A stretch of 64,000 bases of DNA, taken from assembly GCF_014066305.1 (NCBI RefSeq), contig NW_023501113.1, positions 62,001 to 126,000 on the forward strand. Reading direction: 5' to 3'. How positions within the stretch are numbered: the stretch's first letter is position 1; every line of letters starts with the position of its first letter. The position numbers and the translations under genes are program-made. Below, in pieces: positions 50,201 to 63,388 of this stretch. This DNA is from Letharia columbiana. Its lineage: Eukaryota; Ascomycota; Lecanoromycetes; Lecanorales; Parmeliaceae. The notes below the pieces were generated by a model. It was given only the letters and a program-made list of their open reading frames with translations. It was not told the origin of the DNA and made no database searches.

Positions 50201-51600
50201 CGATGTCTGAAAGTCGCTAAATTTTTCGTTATCGTATTCTAAAAGCTTAGAATCCTTTATCTTAAGATCTAGCGATATTCAAATTTATCTTAAAAAACGA
50301 AGACGATATTTTCTATTCTATAATAGTCTCTATTAAAAAAATATAAGTATCTCTATAGAGACTAATCGAGAATCTATTTTCTTCTAGTAAAGAACGGATT
50401 TTATTATTTAAAGTCTTATCTTTTCGTAATTTATCTCTCTATATTATTATTACTATCGATTAAGAAAAAAATCTTAATTATTATTCTTTCTTAATTAAGT
50501 TCTAATCGTTATCGCCGTTATTATCTTATTTATTATTATTTTATATAATATTCTCGTTTTCGATTAAACTCGAGTTACTCTTAATCTTATTATTAATTAA
50601 TTATAATAGCTATCGTATAACTCTATTATTTATATTTTAGCTATTATAAATATTATTAAGTTCTTAATTATTCTTTATAATTATATATATAATACGCTTA
50701 ATCTTCTTAATAGACGAGTTCTATACGTGATATATTAACTCGTTTTTATAACTAATAAAGTAGCTAAGCTAGTTATAAGAGTTATAAAGTTTATAATCTC
50801 TTTTCTCTTCGATATAGCTAATATATACTCGACTTTCTTATATTTATTCTCTTAAAAGATTAAATATATTATCTTCTTCTAATTCTTAGAGAGTCTTCTT
50901 AAATTTATACGCTTTAATAGATATTTTTATTATAGTTTTAATAATCTTACTTATATTATAGCTTAATTAGACTTAGCGTATTAAGATCTTTTAATCTTTC
51001 TATCTTACTATAAAACTTATATTTATAATAATTCTATATAGATAGTATTCTCTTTATACTATAATATAGAGTTATTATATATATTATTAAATTCTTAATA
51101 TAATACTATCTATCTTTCTTTTAAAGCGATAATAATTTATTTACTAGTTATATTAAATATATAACTAAGAAGAAAGTATATTATTAAGAAGTTTATAGCT
51201 ATTCGATAATCTTTCGAATCTAATATAATAAATCTATCTTACTCTCTTTATTATATTATTAAGATATTTACGAGATAATTATAACTAATAGAACTTAAAG
51301 AGTAGTCGTACGTATATTTAATATCGTATAGACATTAAGAGAAGAGATTTTAATAGAGAGATTAGTGGTAATAGTAATATTTTCCTAAGGACTAAGAGGG
51401 GGTATAGTATATATAAAGTCTTCTTATATCGTAAAGGGAACTATGTAAAGCGATTTCATAATAGAATAGTTACTATATAGTCTCTAGACTAGATATAAGC
51501 TATTTATAGTAGATTATATAATAAAAGTAGAGTAATAATAGAGATAATACGAGGAGTAGAAAAATAAATTTATTATATGTGAGGGTTATCGGATAGCTAA
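47218..51600 (-). pseudogene. Copia-type retrotransposon remnant, RIP-inactivated
   Basis: Translation of the minus strand shows the Copia order. A reverse-transcriptase start with 'VKYKARIVIRDF', like the usual 'RYKARLVARGF', lies around 48,800, followed downstream by 'LLLNKRFYYIFK' and 'ENIYIFF', which echo 'DVKTAFLNG' and 'EEIYM'. An RNase H end with 'NLEFYNRIKYINIRYYFIRE', like 'PEFHRRTKHIDIRYHFIRE', is around 47,740-47,660. Stops occur every few codons. Gag and integrase should lie between about 49 and 51.3 kb but are not recognisable. The sequence at 51,390-51,480 resembles 35,010-35,110 and probably belongs to the LTR/leader. Exact LTR ends were not found, so the borders are approximate. 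Confidence 0.68.
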
Positions 51601-52196
51601 AGGAGCTTACTACTTAAAAAATTATTTAAAAGAAAGTCTTTTATTTATATAAAGGCTAATCTAGCTAGATTAAATAATAATTTAAAAAAAAAATCTTTAA
51701 TATATTAAAAGAAATAGACTTTAAATTAAATCTCTTTTATACTTTTACTAGCTTAATATTAACTATAAAACTCTTAACTTTAAATTTAGATAATATTTAA
51801 AGTTAAATTATTATAGATAAGTTATAGATATATTATTATTTAGAAGAACTTAAGAACTTCGATAAGAAGATTTTAAATATTATTATATTATTTATATAAT
51901 ATAAAAAAAAGCGTTCTATTATTAAAAGATATATTATCGAATTTAATTTAAGTTATATCGAAGTATAATTTATAAATATTATCGAAGAAGAGTTAATTAT
52001 AATCTTTATCTTTATTATTAACTCGTAGAATTTTATAAAAAGCGCTATTAATACTCTTAATACTTAATATAATAAATTAAAAACTTTAATAGAGAGTTTT
52101 CGAACTACTAGTCGTAATATTAAGATATTTTAATAATAAAATAAAGAACTTAACTAGAGTATCGCTTAAATTAAAATAAAGATATTAATAATTACG
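51601..52196. other. AT-rich RIP-degraded DNA, no gene
   Basis: No open frame or motif could be recognised in this stretch. Confidence 0.65.
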
Positions 52197-52990
52197 AGTA
52201 AAGATCTATAAATTAAATTCATAATTATTTTTTTAGATTAGGGCTGTCGAGTAAATTTAATAAGCGATCTTTAATAAGCGATATTTAAACTTCTTATCTT
52301 TAAATATTTATTAGACTAAATTTAATAATTTTTTTTTATCTAAAAGCCTATATTACGTTCTATAATTTAAAAGAAAAATTTTAAAATTTTAATAGAAAAT
52401 AAAAAAGTTATTCTAAAATTAAATAATATATATCTATTTTTTAATTAGAGCTGCGAGTTATCTATTACGAGCGTATTCTTAATATATTACTTAACTCTAT
52501 AACTAGCGAGCCTTAACGAAGATATTCTCTATTATATTATATCTTCTTTTTATATATATAATTCGATAGTCTTATTATTCTCGTTCTATCTTATCTATAT
52601 TAATATCGTATCTATACTAGTTTTAATACTATCGACTATCGAGCGAACTTTAATAAGCGAACTTTAATAAGCGAACTTTAATAAGCGATATTTGAATTCC
52701 TTACGCTTTAATAATTATAAGACTAAATTTAGAAATTCTTTTTTTATCTAAAAGCTCATATTTCGTTCTATAATTTAAAAAAAAAATCTTAAAAATTTAA
52801 TAGAAAATAAAAAAGTTATTCTATATATTAATAACGTATATCTATTTTTTAATAATTACGAACGCTAATTTATTTATTCGTAGTAAATTAGTCGATCTAA
52901 TTAAAGAGCGTAGCGAACTCGAATTTATAATTAGCTATATATATAAATTTAAGATTTTTAAACTTAGCTCTATCTTATTCTTTTATATAT
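52197..52990 (+). mobile_element. Probable short R2 derivative carrying a solo LTR
   Basis: It starts with 'agtaaagatctataaattaaatt' and ends with 'agctctatcttattc' followed by 'ttttatatatattaat', the two termini of R2 elsewhere. Between them is a direct duplication of about 200 bp (52,232-52,450 and 52,634-52,860) with 'aagttattcta' and 'tatatctattttttaat' in each half, separated by a solo Gypsy LTR. A 14-bp unit, 'gcgaactttaataa', is repeated three times at about 52,637-52,680. The assignment to R2 rests on the termini only. Confidence 0.45.
52463..52628 (+). repeat. Solo LTR of the Gypsy family
   Basis: A 166-bp sequence begins TATTACGAGCG and ends TTTTAATA and closely matches the LTRs at 56578-56741 and 63225-63388. 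It is flanked by TTATC (52458-52462) and CTATC (52629-52633), a 5-bp duplication differing by one transition. No internal sequence is present, so it arose by LTR-LTR recombination or is a remnant of an older copy. Confidence 0.88.
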
Positions 52991-54065
52991 ATTAATTACT
53001 TAACTAAGTAATAGTAATAATTAATTATTTTATAAACGAGAAATTAATAATAGACTTTAAGATTTACGTAATAAATATCGTATTAATACTATAGAATTTA
53101 TTAAAGAAAATAAGAAATTTAAGTAAGACTTAAAATATAAAGAGTAATAATTAAAGAAGTAATAATCTTATATATTAGCTAATTTAAAAAACTTCGATAA
53201 AAAAGATATAGAGATTATATCTCGTTAGTCGAGTATTTTTATTAATAATATTTATCGAAATTTATATTATATTTCTATTACGAATCGCGTAGAGAGTATA
53301 GAATTAAATAAATAATATCTCGATATTTTAGATTTTTATAATATTAATAATTAAGATAAGTAAGATAGCTAGCGTTAATATCTTAAAGCGAAGTTTAAAT
53401 AAAGTGCTATAATAAAATTATTAAATTAAATATTAAGATATTTAATTTTAAATTTAATATAAAAGTAATAGATAAGAAGAAATCGTTTAAGAACTTCTAC
53501 GTACGATTCTCTATAGCTATCGCTCTCTTAGAATTTACTAATATTTATAAGATATTTAATCTAAAACGATTAATCTTTATACGTCTAAAATATCGAATTT
53601 TAGAATAATCTTTTAATACTTTTTAAGAATTAATTATTTTTCTATAAATATTAAATATAAATCTTTAAGCTATTAATAATATATTAGATTTAAAAAGTAA
53701 GAAAGAAATTAATAAAATTAATAAGAATTTTATTCTCTTAAATAATTAGCGTAATACTTTCTTTACTAAAAGAAATAATAATATTATTATCGAAAATTTC
53801 TATATATAAGAATATAAGTATTCTAAATTATTAATAAATAGAATTTAAAAAGAAGATAGATATTTTAAGTATTTAAAGATTAAATATCGTTTTAGTAATA
53901 ATAATATCTTATATAAGAATATAGACTTATTAATAAAAGAATAAGTTAATATAATTCTAAAAGCCGTCGACGTTAAAAAGAACGTTCTTATCGAATTATT
54001 ATAAGAATTAAAAAATTAAACGTCTTTAATTAAGTCGTCGTTAGAGATCTAAAAGCTTTATATAT
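52991..54065. other. AT-rich RIP-degraded DNA, no gene
   Basis: No recognisable coding or repeat signature apart from the RIP-like composition. Confidence 0.65.
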
Positions 54066-54085
54066 TATTAGAATCGATATAGATA

Positions 54086-55121
54086 TACTAGCCGAAAAGG
54101 TATGAAATATTCCATGAAATATTCTATATTAAGTGATATTACATCGTACCCGAGTATAATATAAATAGGGTCGAATACCATATCATTTTTCTAGTATAGA
54201 TTCGAAATCTTAGCGGGATATTCCACGGTATAATATATCTGTAATATTATACTATGAAATAATATATATATGAGATATCCCGACTAGGATTTCTATATTT
54301 AGAAGTATAAGTAGCTATTCTAGTCATCATTCTAGTCAATTATAACTATCACTATTATCTATTATAACTGTTACTATTATGCCTACTACTATCACGCCTA
54401 TCACTATCATATCTATTACTATTATACCTACTACTATTATATCTATTACTATTATAACTATCTCTATTATAACTACCTCTACTATAACTACCTCTATCAT
54501 AATTACCTCTACTATGGCTACTACTATTATAACTGCCCCTATCATAGTTACCTCTATTATAGCTATTATATAATAATAGACTATTTAAATAATAAATAGT
54601 AGTAGTTATAATAGTAGTAGCCATGATAGTAATAGCTGTTAAAATATCAGATATATAATGTGTAGAACGAACGGATCAATTCTTTAGAACCTCTTCGAGG
54701 CTAGGTTCTAAATATAGTATAAAATTAGATAGCTAGAAAATATAATGGCTAAGATACGCGAGGGTTATATTTTAATAGTAGATATAATAGTAGCAGATAT
54801 AATAGTGGCAGACATTGATAGTAATAGATATAATAGTAGTAGTTATAATAGATAGCTATAATAGTAATAGATATAATAGTAGTAGCTATTATATCGAATT
54901 TATCGAATAAATATATCTAAATATAGAAATTCCAGTCGAGATATCTCATATATATACCATTTCATAATATGATATTACAGATATATCATACCGTAGAATA
55001 TCTCGCCAAGATCTCATATTATATCAGATATAGAATCATATAAATCTCAATAACCCATATTATATTAGAGTATAGTATGATAGATTAATATCCCATATCA
55101 TATCATACCTTTTGGCTAGTA
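54086..55121 (+). mobile_element. R1-family element (longest small copy) inside a Gypsy LTR
   Basis: A 1,036-bp element begins TACTAGCCGAAAAGG and ends CTTTTGGCTAGTA, with a type-A left arm and a type-B right arm. The centre has two minisatellite blocks (54,340-54,640 and 54,775-54,890) around a non-repetitive core ('agaacgaacggatcaattct') that is also present at about 6,735-6,840. Flanks show TATAGATA (54,078-54,085) and AATAGATA (55,125-55,132), a near-match 8-bp duplication after three extra bases. It interrupts the outer Gypsy LTR, and the overlapping short ORFs at 54,336-54,624 are repeat translations. Confidence 0.83.
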
Positions 55122-56577
55122 TATAATAGATATAATATTAATATAGATATTTTAAATAAGATAACTAAGATATCGAATTATATATATAAAAGAGAGATAT
55201 TAAATAATAGATATATATCTCTATTAAGATACGCTAGACTTAAATAAATAAGAGAATTAAGTAATATATTAAGAATATAGAATACGCTTATAATATTATT
55301 CTCTCTCTTTATAAAATTATATTCTATAATTAATAAGTAGAAAGATAGAAAAATAGATATATATATATACTTAACATCTGAAAAATAGTAAAAGTAATAA
55401 AGAAATAACCGTATCCGAGATTAATAGTATTATATCTTTCTTTATAAGAGATATTAAGAACGATAGTAGCTCTTTATATTTATATTATAACGATATTACT
55501 AGTCGAGATATAAACGTATATAGAGAGCCTAGCTAAGAGAAAATCGATATAATATAGTAAAAATAGTATTTATAGATATAGAGGTAAATAGTAATAATTT
55601 TCGAATTTATATTTAAGCGAATAAAAGGATTATAGAATAGCGCGATATAATTAATCGAGAGCTTTCGAATTAAATCGAATCGAATCGAGTTATAAGTATT
55701 AAAAACTCTAATTTAATATTAACGAGTTTCTTTATAGAATATTATATAATCGATATTAATAGAGACTATTAACGGCGATAGTAAGATTTATAGATAACGT
55801 ATTATAGCTTTAAAAGACGCTTAGATATTCGTTAATAAGTAAAGTCTATTTAATAGATTTAATATAAAGTTATTATTAAGTAATATAGGCCTTCGCGAAT
55901 ATAAAAAAATAAGGCTATAGCGAAGATATCGGACGATTTTAATTTAATTAAAAACGGGGTATTCGAGATAGTTTCGATCTAGGGAATTTTTTACTATTAG
56001 AGATCTTTATCCTATTAATTAATCTTTTAAAAATAAGATATTTCGAGATATCTCTTATAAAAGTTATTTGTTAGATTTTAGTAATTCTCGAATTTATCGT
56101 CGTCTATATTATATTAGATAAGATTATTATTAAGATCTTTTTATTTAACTTTATACTTAAAATAACTATAAATTAATTTAAAGATAAGTATTTCTTTAAT
56201 AACCTATTCGATTCGATCGTTAATAGTAATATATTCTAGCGAAAAATTTATTTATTCTAATAAGAGATTATTTATAGTAAAACTTAAGAGATTAAGATAA
56301 AAGATATTATAAATTCTTATACTTAGTAGAAGTTTTAGATAATATAAAATTTTTATAAAATCTATAATTTTAAATAGGCTGAGTCTCTTATAATTTAATT
56401 TATAAAAAGGGCGATTAAAGATAATATTCTTATTACTTAGAAAGATCTTATCGTCTATTTAAAAGATAATCTTTTATTAATATTTATTAATCTATATAAT
56501 TATAGCCTTCTAAATATAATCTTTATTACTTCTAATATACTTAAAAATCTATTTTATATAATTTATAATATTCTCTA

Positions 56578-56741
56578 TATTACGAGCGTATTCTTAACAC
56601 ACCCCTTAGCCCTATAACTAGCGGGCCTTGACGGAGACATCTTCTACTATATTATATCTTCTTCCCACCTATATAGTTCGATACCTTAATTATCTTATTT
56701 AACATACCTATATTAATATTATATCTATATCGATTCTAATA
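56578..56741 (+). repeat. Gypsy 5' LTR (164 bp)
   Basis: It begins TATTACGAGCG and ends GATTCTAATA; it matches the right LTR with mainly C-to-T and G-to-A differences. The left LTR is the more mutated of the pair. Confidence 0.94.
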
Positions 56742-57489
56742 CTATAACTAAGATTAACTCACTCATTTTATTCGTATTAGCGAACGAATTTAAAGAAACG
56801 CGCTAATAAGGGCTTTAATAAGAAATTAAGTTAAGCTATCGTATTTCTAGATAAGCCTATTAGATAGGTAATTCGATTTTAAAGCGAATCGAACTCGACA
56901 AATAGTGGTCGAGAGATAAACAAGGCATTAAACCATTTATACGACTAGCGAATCGAAAGAAATAGCCAATACCAATAAAATATTATTCAAATATCATTTA
57001 TAAGCTACAACTTCTCTATGAGATAAGGGACCCCCTAGGCGAAGTAAGTACACTCGAAAGGCTACTGTTTAAAGCACTTACAGTCTTCTTAACGCCTCAA
57101 ACGGTTAAGAAATAAGTGTATTAAACCCCCGCAAAGAAACAACCTTCCCTTAGACTTCACAGTGAAAAAATTTTATTCTCAACATCGAATAATTTCGACG
57201 CGCCTTGAAGAAACTTCACTATTCTCTAATACATCTGATGTTTCCAACACCTATTCTTTCGAAGTATTTAAACTCCTCTCCACTTTATTTTAAACCTTTC
57301 TTTCTTCTTTCTTATAACAAAGTCCAACATCGAAAGAATAGATTAAATCAAGGCTCTACTAGAGCAAATCAAGTTTCGACGAATATCAGTTCTATTAGAT
57401 AATATCCCTAACGAGGCAAACTCGGCAGATACGCCTTAGAATATCGCTAATAGCCTATAACTACAACATTAAGCCAAGCACCAACCCGA

Positions 57490-60400
57490 CGAATTCATAA
57501 TTATATTAAATGAAATTCATTAGAAGAGAGACAATTTCCGAAAGATTACTACTCGATATCACACCGTCGTGATAGAAAAGAACCTGACTATAAACGATAT
57601 CTATTAGGCCCATAGAATAACCGAGAACATAAACCAACTAGCCCGAGACTTCTAGAAGGATATAACTTCCCTATAGCGAAAAGTTAATAGCCTTAAGATA
57701 TAGTTAATAAAAGACTTACGGCTATTATCGATTGAGGAAGAACATACGCCTAGACGTTTAAAAGAGAAATCAGTTAAGGTCTTAAACTCACCTCTATTCA
57801 TTAACAGTAGCGACCCTATCTGAAACGACTGGTTTTTTAAAATAGAATAGAAATTCAAGGCTAATAGCGATCATTACCTTATCGAAGACTTTAAGATAGC
57901 CTACGTAGTCTTACGACTCGGCGGTAAGGCTATATAATATACGATATATAGAAGACTTCGGAACTCCACTAACCCGTACTAGTCTTTCACTAAGATCATA
58001 GATAAGTTAGTCAATATCTATGAGAACTTAGACCGACGTAATAATATATTACGTGATATACATACTCTATAGCAAGAAATCCGGCCATTCATCAACTTCT
58101 ATTTAGACTTTATTCGACTAGGTACCATTCTTAACCTTAACGAAACCGTTATAATAGAGTATTACCTTTCAAACAAATTAAGAAGCAATTTAAGAAAGTT
58201 ATAAAATATCGTAAAGGGGTTTACCACCTTAAAGGCTGTAAAGGAATACCTTCGAAAACTAAATAACTCACACCGTGCTAGAAGCAAAGATGCAGAGCTT
58301 AAGAAGGCCACCTTCAAGCCAATTACCACACGAACCACGGCCAATATACGCCTTATATCTATCACTAAGGCTACGAACATTACGCCCCTAGATATCAAGA
58401 TCGATCTAAAACTAAGAGAATCAATATACTACAACTGCGATAAGAAAGGCTACTACCGAAACAACTATATAATACCTATCCAAATTAAGGTCGGCAAAAA
58501 GACCTTCGAGAAAGCACGACTCCACGCGTTAGAAATGGACGAAGAATTCGAAATTAACAACGTCGACACCACGGGTAGCGACGATTCTTCTTCGAAGTTA
58601 AGAAACGAATAGCCTCTTCCAAAGTCACGGTAAGAGATACTTATGAAGTATACCTAATAGACACCCCTAATAACGCCCTAACACGTCGTCCTTTCCGTAT
58701 ATAAGTCACGCTATCTTTATAAGAAAGAGAGTACTTACTTTAGAACTCCCTTATAGATAGTAAATATATCAAGGCTTATATAGTTATAAACGAGTCCTTA
58801 ATCCCAGCAATATATAAAGCCTTACATCTAAAACTACTTCTACTATTACGACCTAAATCGCTAAGAGATTATAACGACTAGATCGTAAAACGACTAATTA
58901 TACACTACTTACTCTCAACGATAATAGTAAAAAGCCATCGAGAAGAAACATACTTAATGCTAATTACACTATTGAAATACGATATAATAGTCGAGAAACC
59001 TTAAATGAACAAACACGAGGTAATTCTTAACATATTACGAGATAAGATACTCTTTCTATTCAATCGATATAACCATAATAATAATTAGATATCAATAATA
59101 AACGAACTCCCCTTTCTATCAACTCCGGAGCTCCGACCACCCATACCATCTACTCCCCCACCTATCATATTGAAATAATAAAGCCCTCCTCTACCCACTT
59201 ATAACAACGAGGTTAATTCAGACACCTCCTCATCGAATAAGAACGAGAATAATAAAAAGCCTAAGTTTATTAACATCGCTAAGATTGATATAGCGACCTA
59301 CTATCAGTTAGCCCGTAAAAAAGATAACAAGTTATTTATATTAACAGTGAATAAGATCTATAACAACTCGCCAATACTATATACACCTCCCATTAACCAA
59401 ACACCTCGCGATTCCCGTATACCGGTCAATAAACCCTATCCCTATAACTTAGAAAAGAAATATAAAAGATATTACGATTCTAATTGCCCTATTTAGATCA
59501 ATAGCACCGACGAGATTAGTTCTAAAAAGATGAAATATAAGCTACCTGCGGAGTATCACGACTATCTCGATATTTTCGACAGAACTAAGGCGAACATACT
59601 TCCCCTACACCGTCCTTATGACCACAAGCTAGAATTCAACGATAGCTTCGATAAAACGAAACTTTCTAAAAGCAGAATCTATTCAATATCAAGATATAAA
59701 CTGAAATAGATAAAGAAGTATCTAAATGAATATTTGAAGAAGGGATTCATAACACTAAGCCATACACTATTCGCCTTACCTATCCTATTCGCGAAAAAGC
59801 CAAATAAAGGATTATGTTTTTATATGGACTATCGAAAGCTAAATACTATTACTAAAAGAAACCGATACTTAATTTCATTAATAGATAAGATTTTGGCAAG
59901 GATCTAGGGATGTAAATATCTAACTTGATTAAATATTATAGCCGCGTTTAATAAACTACGCATACATCCCGATAGCGAGAATTTTACTACTTTTATTACC
60001 TTTCTAAAAGCATATAAGTATTAGATCCTCCCCTTCGATCTAATTAACGGCCCGGCCATATATTAATAATATATAAATAACATTCTATTCGAATATCTAA
60101 ACGACTTCTATCAAGTCTACCTCGATAATATACTTATCTATAATAAGATAAAGAAGAAACACGTCTAACACGTTAGACAAATTCTTCAGAAATTAAAAGA
60201 CGCTAGCCTCTAGATAAACATTCTTAAGTATGAATTCCACATTTAGAAAACTAAATTTTTAGGCCTACTAATATCTATAGACGAGTTACAAATAGACCTT
60301 ATTAAAATCCAAACTATTATCGAGTAAACTACACCTATCAACCTTAAAGAGATATAGGCCTTTATCGAATTTTGCAATTTTTACCAGCGGTTTATTAGAG

Positions 60401-62520
60401 ATTTCTCTAAAATAGTTAAACTTATAATAAAACTCACGATAAAAGAGGCTATATTTAATTAGTCCTTAGCATATTAAGAGGCCTTTTATTTTCTAAAAGT
60501 CGCCGTTACTAAAGCTTTAGTTCTACGTTATTTTGATAAAATAAAAAACGTCGTCCTAGAGACTAACTCTTTCGACTACGTTAACGGAGATATTCTTTTC
60601 TAATACGATAATAAGAGAGTACTTTACCCGATAGTCTTCTATAGTAAGAATCTTACTTTAGCCGAGTGTAATTATTAGATCTACGATAAGAAGTTACTAG
60701 CTATTATTCGCTATCTTAAATACTAGCGTCCTAAACTAAAATACACTAATATCTCTATCAAAATCTTCACGGACTATAAGAGATTAATATACTTCGTCGA
60801 AGGAAGAGACCTTAGTCGTCGCTAGGCCCGCTATTTAAATATACTATCTGAATTTAATATAAAGATCATCTATTAGTTAGAACCTTAGAACGTTAAGGCG
60901 AATATACTTATACGAATAGCTAAGTATAGACTAACTAATTTCGAAGACGAACGATTACGCTAATAGTATTAAATAATCCTTATTTCTAATCGATTAAAGT
61001 TAGATAGCGAAAGTATCGACATATATATAATTAATAACTCTATCTACTACAAGATAGTAGAAGCTAACAAAAAGAACGACTATTATACGAAAATCTATAA
61101 CGCTATCGCCGAAGGTAAGAATAAGTTTCGAGAAATCACTCTTAACAAATACTCTATATAGAATAGAGTGCTTTACCACAAGAACCGTTTATGGATATTC
61201 GATAACATATATATCGATATTATCCGAGAGGTATATAATTAACCATTCTACGATCATTCTAAGATAGCCTATACCTATAAACTACTTAAAAGAAAGTATT
61301 ACTAGCGAGAAATAAGAGCGACAGTAGCCACCTATATTCGGAATTGCTATACCTATTAGAGGGCTAAGACGCCTCGCGATCGAGAGTATAGATTATTGCA
61401 ATCTCTACTAATCTCATAGAAATAATAATAAGATATATCGATCGACTTCGTTATAGGCTTACTTATATTCGACGACTATAACGCTATTTAGATAATAATC
61501 GATCGACTTATTAAAGAATATTACTACGTAGTCTATTCTAATATCGATAAAAACACTATCGCTAAGAAGATAGTTAACTTACTACTTAAGAAAGTATTTC
61601 GCCTACACGGTCTACCGACCTTAATAATATCGGATTGAGGCCCTTAATTTATAGCTACTATATGAAAGTCTTTTTACGAGAGACTAGATATCACAGTTAA
61701 GCTATTAATAGCCTTTTACTCTAAAATCGATAAATAGATTAAACGAGCGAATTAGAATATAGAGCGTTATCTTCGAATATACTATAACTATATATAGAAC
61801 GATTGGATAAGATAGTTATCTATTACCGAGTTCGCCGATAATAATACTATCTTATCGACTATTAATATCTTACCTTTCCTCGCGAATAAGAGATTCCATT
61901 CTCGAATAACTTTTAGCTCGAATACTATCGACTATGAGATTATATGTAAGCGTCTTAATGCTATTTAGGCGGAGAATATTATAAATTATATAGAATAAGT
62001 TTTTAAGTATATTCGAAGTAATATAGACCGCGCTTAGAAGGCTATAATTATATAAGTTAATAAGTATTAATAAAAGATTACTTTTTAAATAGGCGATAAG
62101 ATCTTTCTAAATAGCAAGAATATTACCTTCAATCGCCTTTCCCGCAAACTAGACCATAAGAGACTTAGTTCATTCAAGATTACAGGCCTTATAAGAACCT
62201 CATATTATCTAAAACTTTCATCAAGTATAAAAATTCATAACGTCTTTCACCTTAATCTCTTAAGTCTTATAATAAATAATCTCTTACTAGAGTAGGTAAA
62301 CCCTCCGCCGAAATATATTACTATCAACGATCGAACCGAATAGATTATTAAGGAAATACTTATCTTCAAATTAATTTATAGCTATCTCAAGTATAAGGTT
62401 AAGTAAGAAGATTTCGATAATAACCTCGTCTAATATAATGCGGATGGCGGTGAATTCGAAAATTGCCAGGATTTGATAGACGACTTCCATAAGCGATATC
62501 TCGAAGAGCCTCACCTATAA
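57490..62520 (+). pseudogene. Gypsy gag-pol polyprotein with chromodomain, RIP-inactivated
   Basis: In order on the plus strand: capsid-like gag (about 57,790-58,250); a decayed CCHC zinc knuckle reading 'YYNCDKKGYYRNN' (58,422-58,460), where one Cys and the His are changed to Tyr; a protease region near 58,740-59,060; and reverse transcriptase with 'FYMDYRKLNTIT' (59,818) and the catalytic box 'YLDNILIYN' (about 60,120), in which the second Asp of YxDD is Asn, as a G-to-A change produces. RNase H follows ('KIFTDYKRL', about 60,763), then integrase ('YNAI' and 'IIDRLIKEYYYV', about 61,480-61,540) and a C-terminal chromodomain ('YLKYKVK', '*EDFDNN' around 62,380-62,430). Many TGG codons are now stops. 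The protein is dead in several independent places. Confidence 0.9.
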
Positions 62521-62529
62521 AGGATTAAT

Positions 62530-63215
62530 TGATAAGATTTCGGAATTACCTCGGATACCCCGTTTTTAGTCGAATTAAAACCGTCCGATGTCTTCGCAAT
62601 ATCCTTATTTTTTCAGGGCCGAGAATCGATCCCCTAGGCCCATGTCGATCGGAAATCACATTATATAGGGCCTCCCGCGCACGGTCCCCTTACTGACAGA
62701 TACCCAAACATCTTCCGGAGCCATGGCGCGTCACCTATGGACCTCAATGTCGCCGTCGGTAGCCTCCATTGGTATCGGTTATGTGGCATCCCATGGAGAA
62801 ACTCACTTGATATTGAATTAGGGTTTTTAGCGCCTACGGCTCGGTTCGGTTCGAGAGCCCTCGATTAATCACGTCGTATTATTCCACCGATATTCCATCC
62901 GCTCAGATATGGATTCGGAAATCACCATTATTTACCCCTACGTCCATAAACTTTGTTTTCGCCACACCACATCGATTTCCTCCCGGCTAGGCTCTCTACA
63001 TACGCCTAAACCACGGCTAACGACGTCGCTACAGCACGACTGAGAAGAGCTGCTACCGTTATTAATGCCGCCCTTGGAGAAAGATACCACACTGGAAGGT
63101 CCTAGACACGATTATTTCTTTGCTGCTTTTACTATTTTTCAGGCGTTAAGCGTGTATATATACTCATTTTTCTACCTTTCCACTTATTAATTATAGAATA
63201 TAATTTAACGAAGGG
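62530..63215 (+). other. Gypsy 3' untranslated region with normal GC content
   Basis: After the chromodomain frame, about 62,570-63,160 is conspicuously GC-balanced and CA/TG-containing, unlike the rest of the element. It aligns with the mutated 25,592-26,250 region of the other copy in inverse orientation (shared 'tagcgcctacggct'), so it belongs to the element and is not a captured gene. No ORF of note is present. Confidence 0.7.
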
Positions 63216-63224
63216 GGGGGGTAG

Positions 63225-63388
63225 TATTACGAGCGTACCCTTAACACACCCCTCAGCTCTATGGCTAGCGGGCCTTGGCGGAGGTATCCCCTACTATATT
63301 ATGTCTTCTTCTTATCTACATAGTTCGATACCTTAGTTATCTTATTAAACATACCTACATTAATATTATATCTATATCGATTCTAACA
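63225..63388 (+). repeat. Gypsy 3' LTR (164 bp)
   Basis: It begins TATTACGAGCG and ends GATTCTAACA and is less mutated than the left LTR (for example 'cagctctatggctagcggg' where the left reads 'tagccctataactagcggg'). It is preceded by the polypurine tract at 63,210-63,222 and followed by target duplication CTCTA. The 72-codon ORF at 63,275-63,493 crosses the LTR end and is not a gene. Confidence 0.94.

Larger units (their letters stand above)
56578..63388 (+). mobile_element. Inner Gypsy (chromodomain type) LTR retrotransposon, full length, inactivated
   Basis: This 6,811-bp element has 164-bp LTRs (56578-56741 and 63225-63388) and an exact 5-bp target duplication, CTCTA (56573-56577 and 63389-63393). 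A purine tract 'cgaagggggggggtag' precedes the right LTR as polypurine tract. The right LTR tip reads TCTAACA, close to the TG...CA rule. The interior carries broken gag-pol on the plus strand. It is inserted in opposite orientation into a relative of its own family, proving at least two rounds of insertion. Parts of it (56,800-57,600 and 62,570-63,160) kept normal base composition. Confidence 0.94.

Noticed and set aside
54336..54624. Overlapping ORFs on both strands rich in Thr/Ile or Ser/Tyr/Asn
   Set aside because: They are translations of the 15-bp R1 minisatellite, open in several frames because of the repeat period.
62570..63160. Possible host gene fragment captured by the inner Gypsy
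   Set aside because: The same segment, mutated, is present at the equivalent place in the Gypsy at 25-32 kb, so it is the element's own 3' region.
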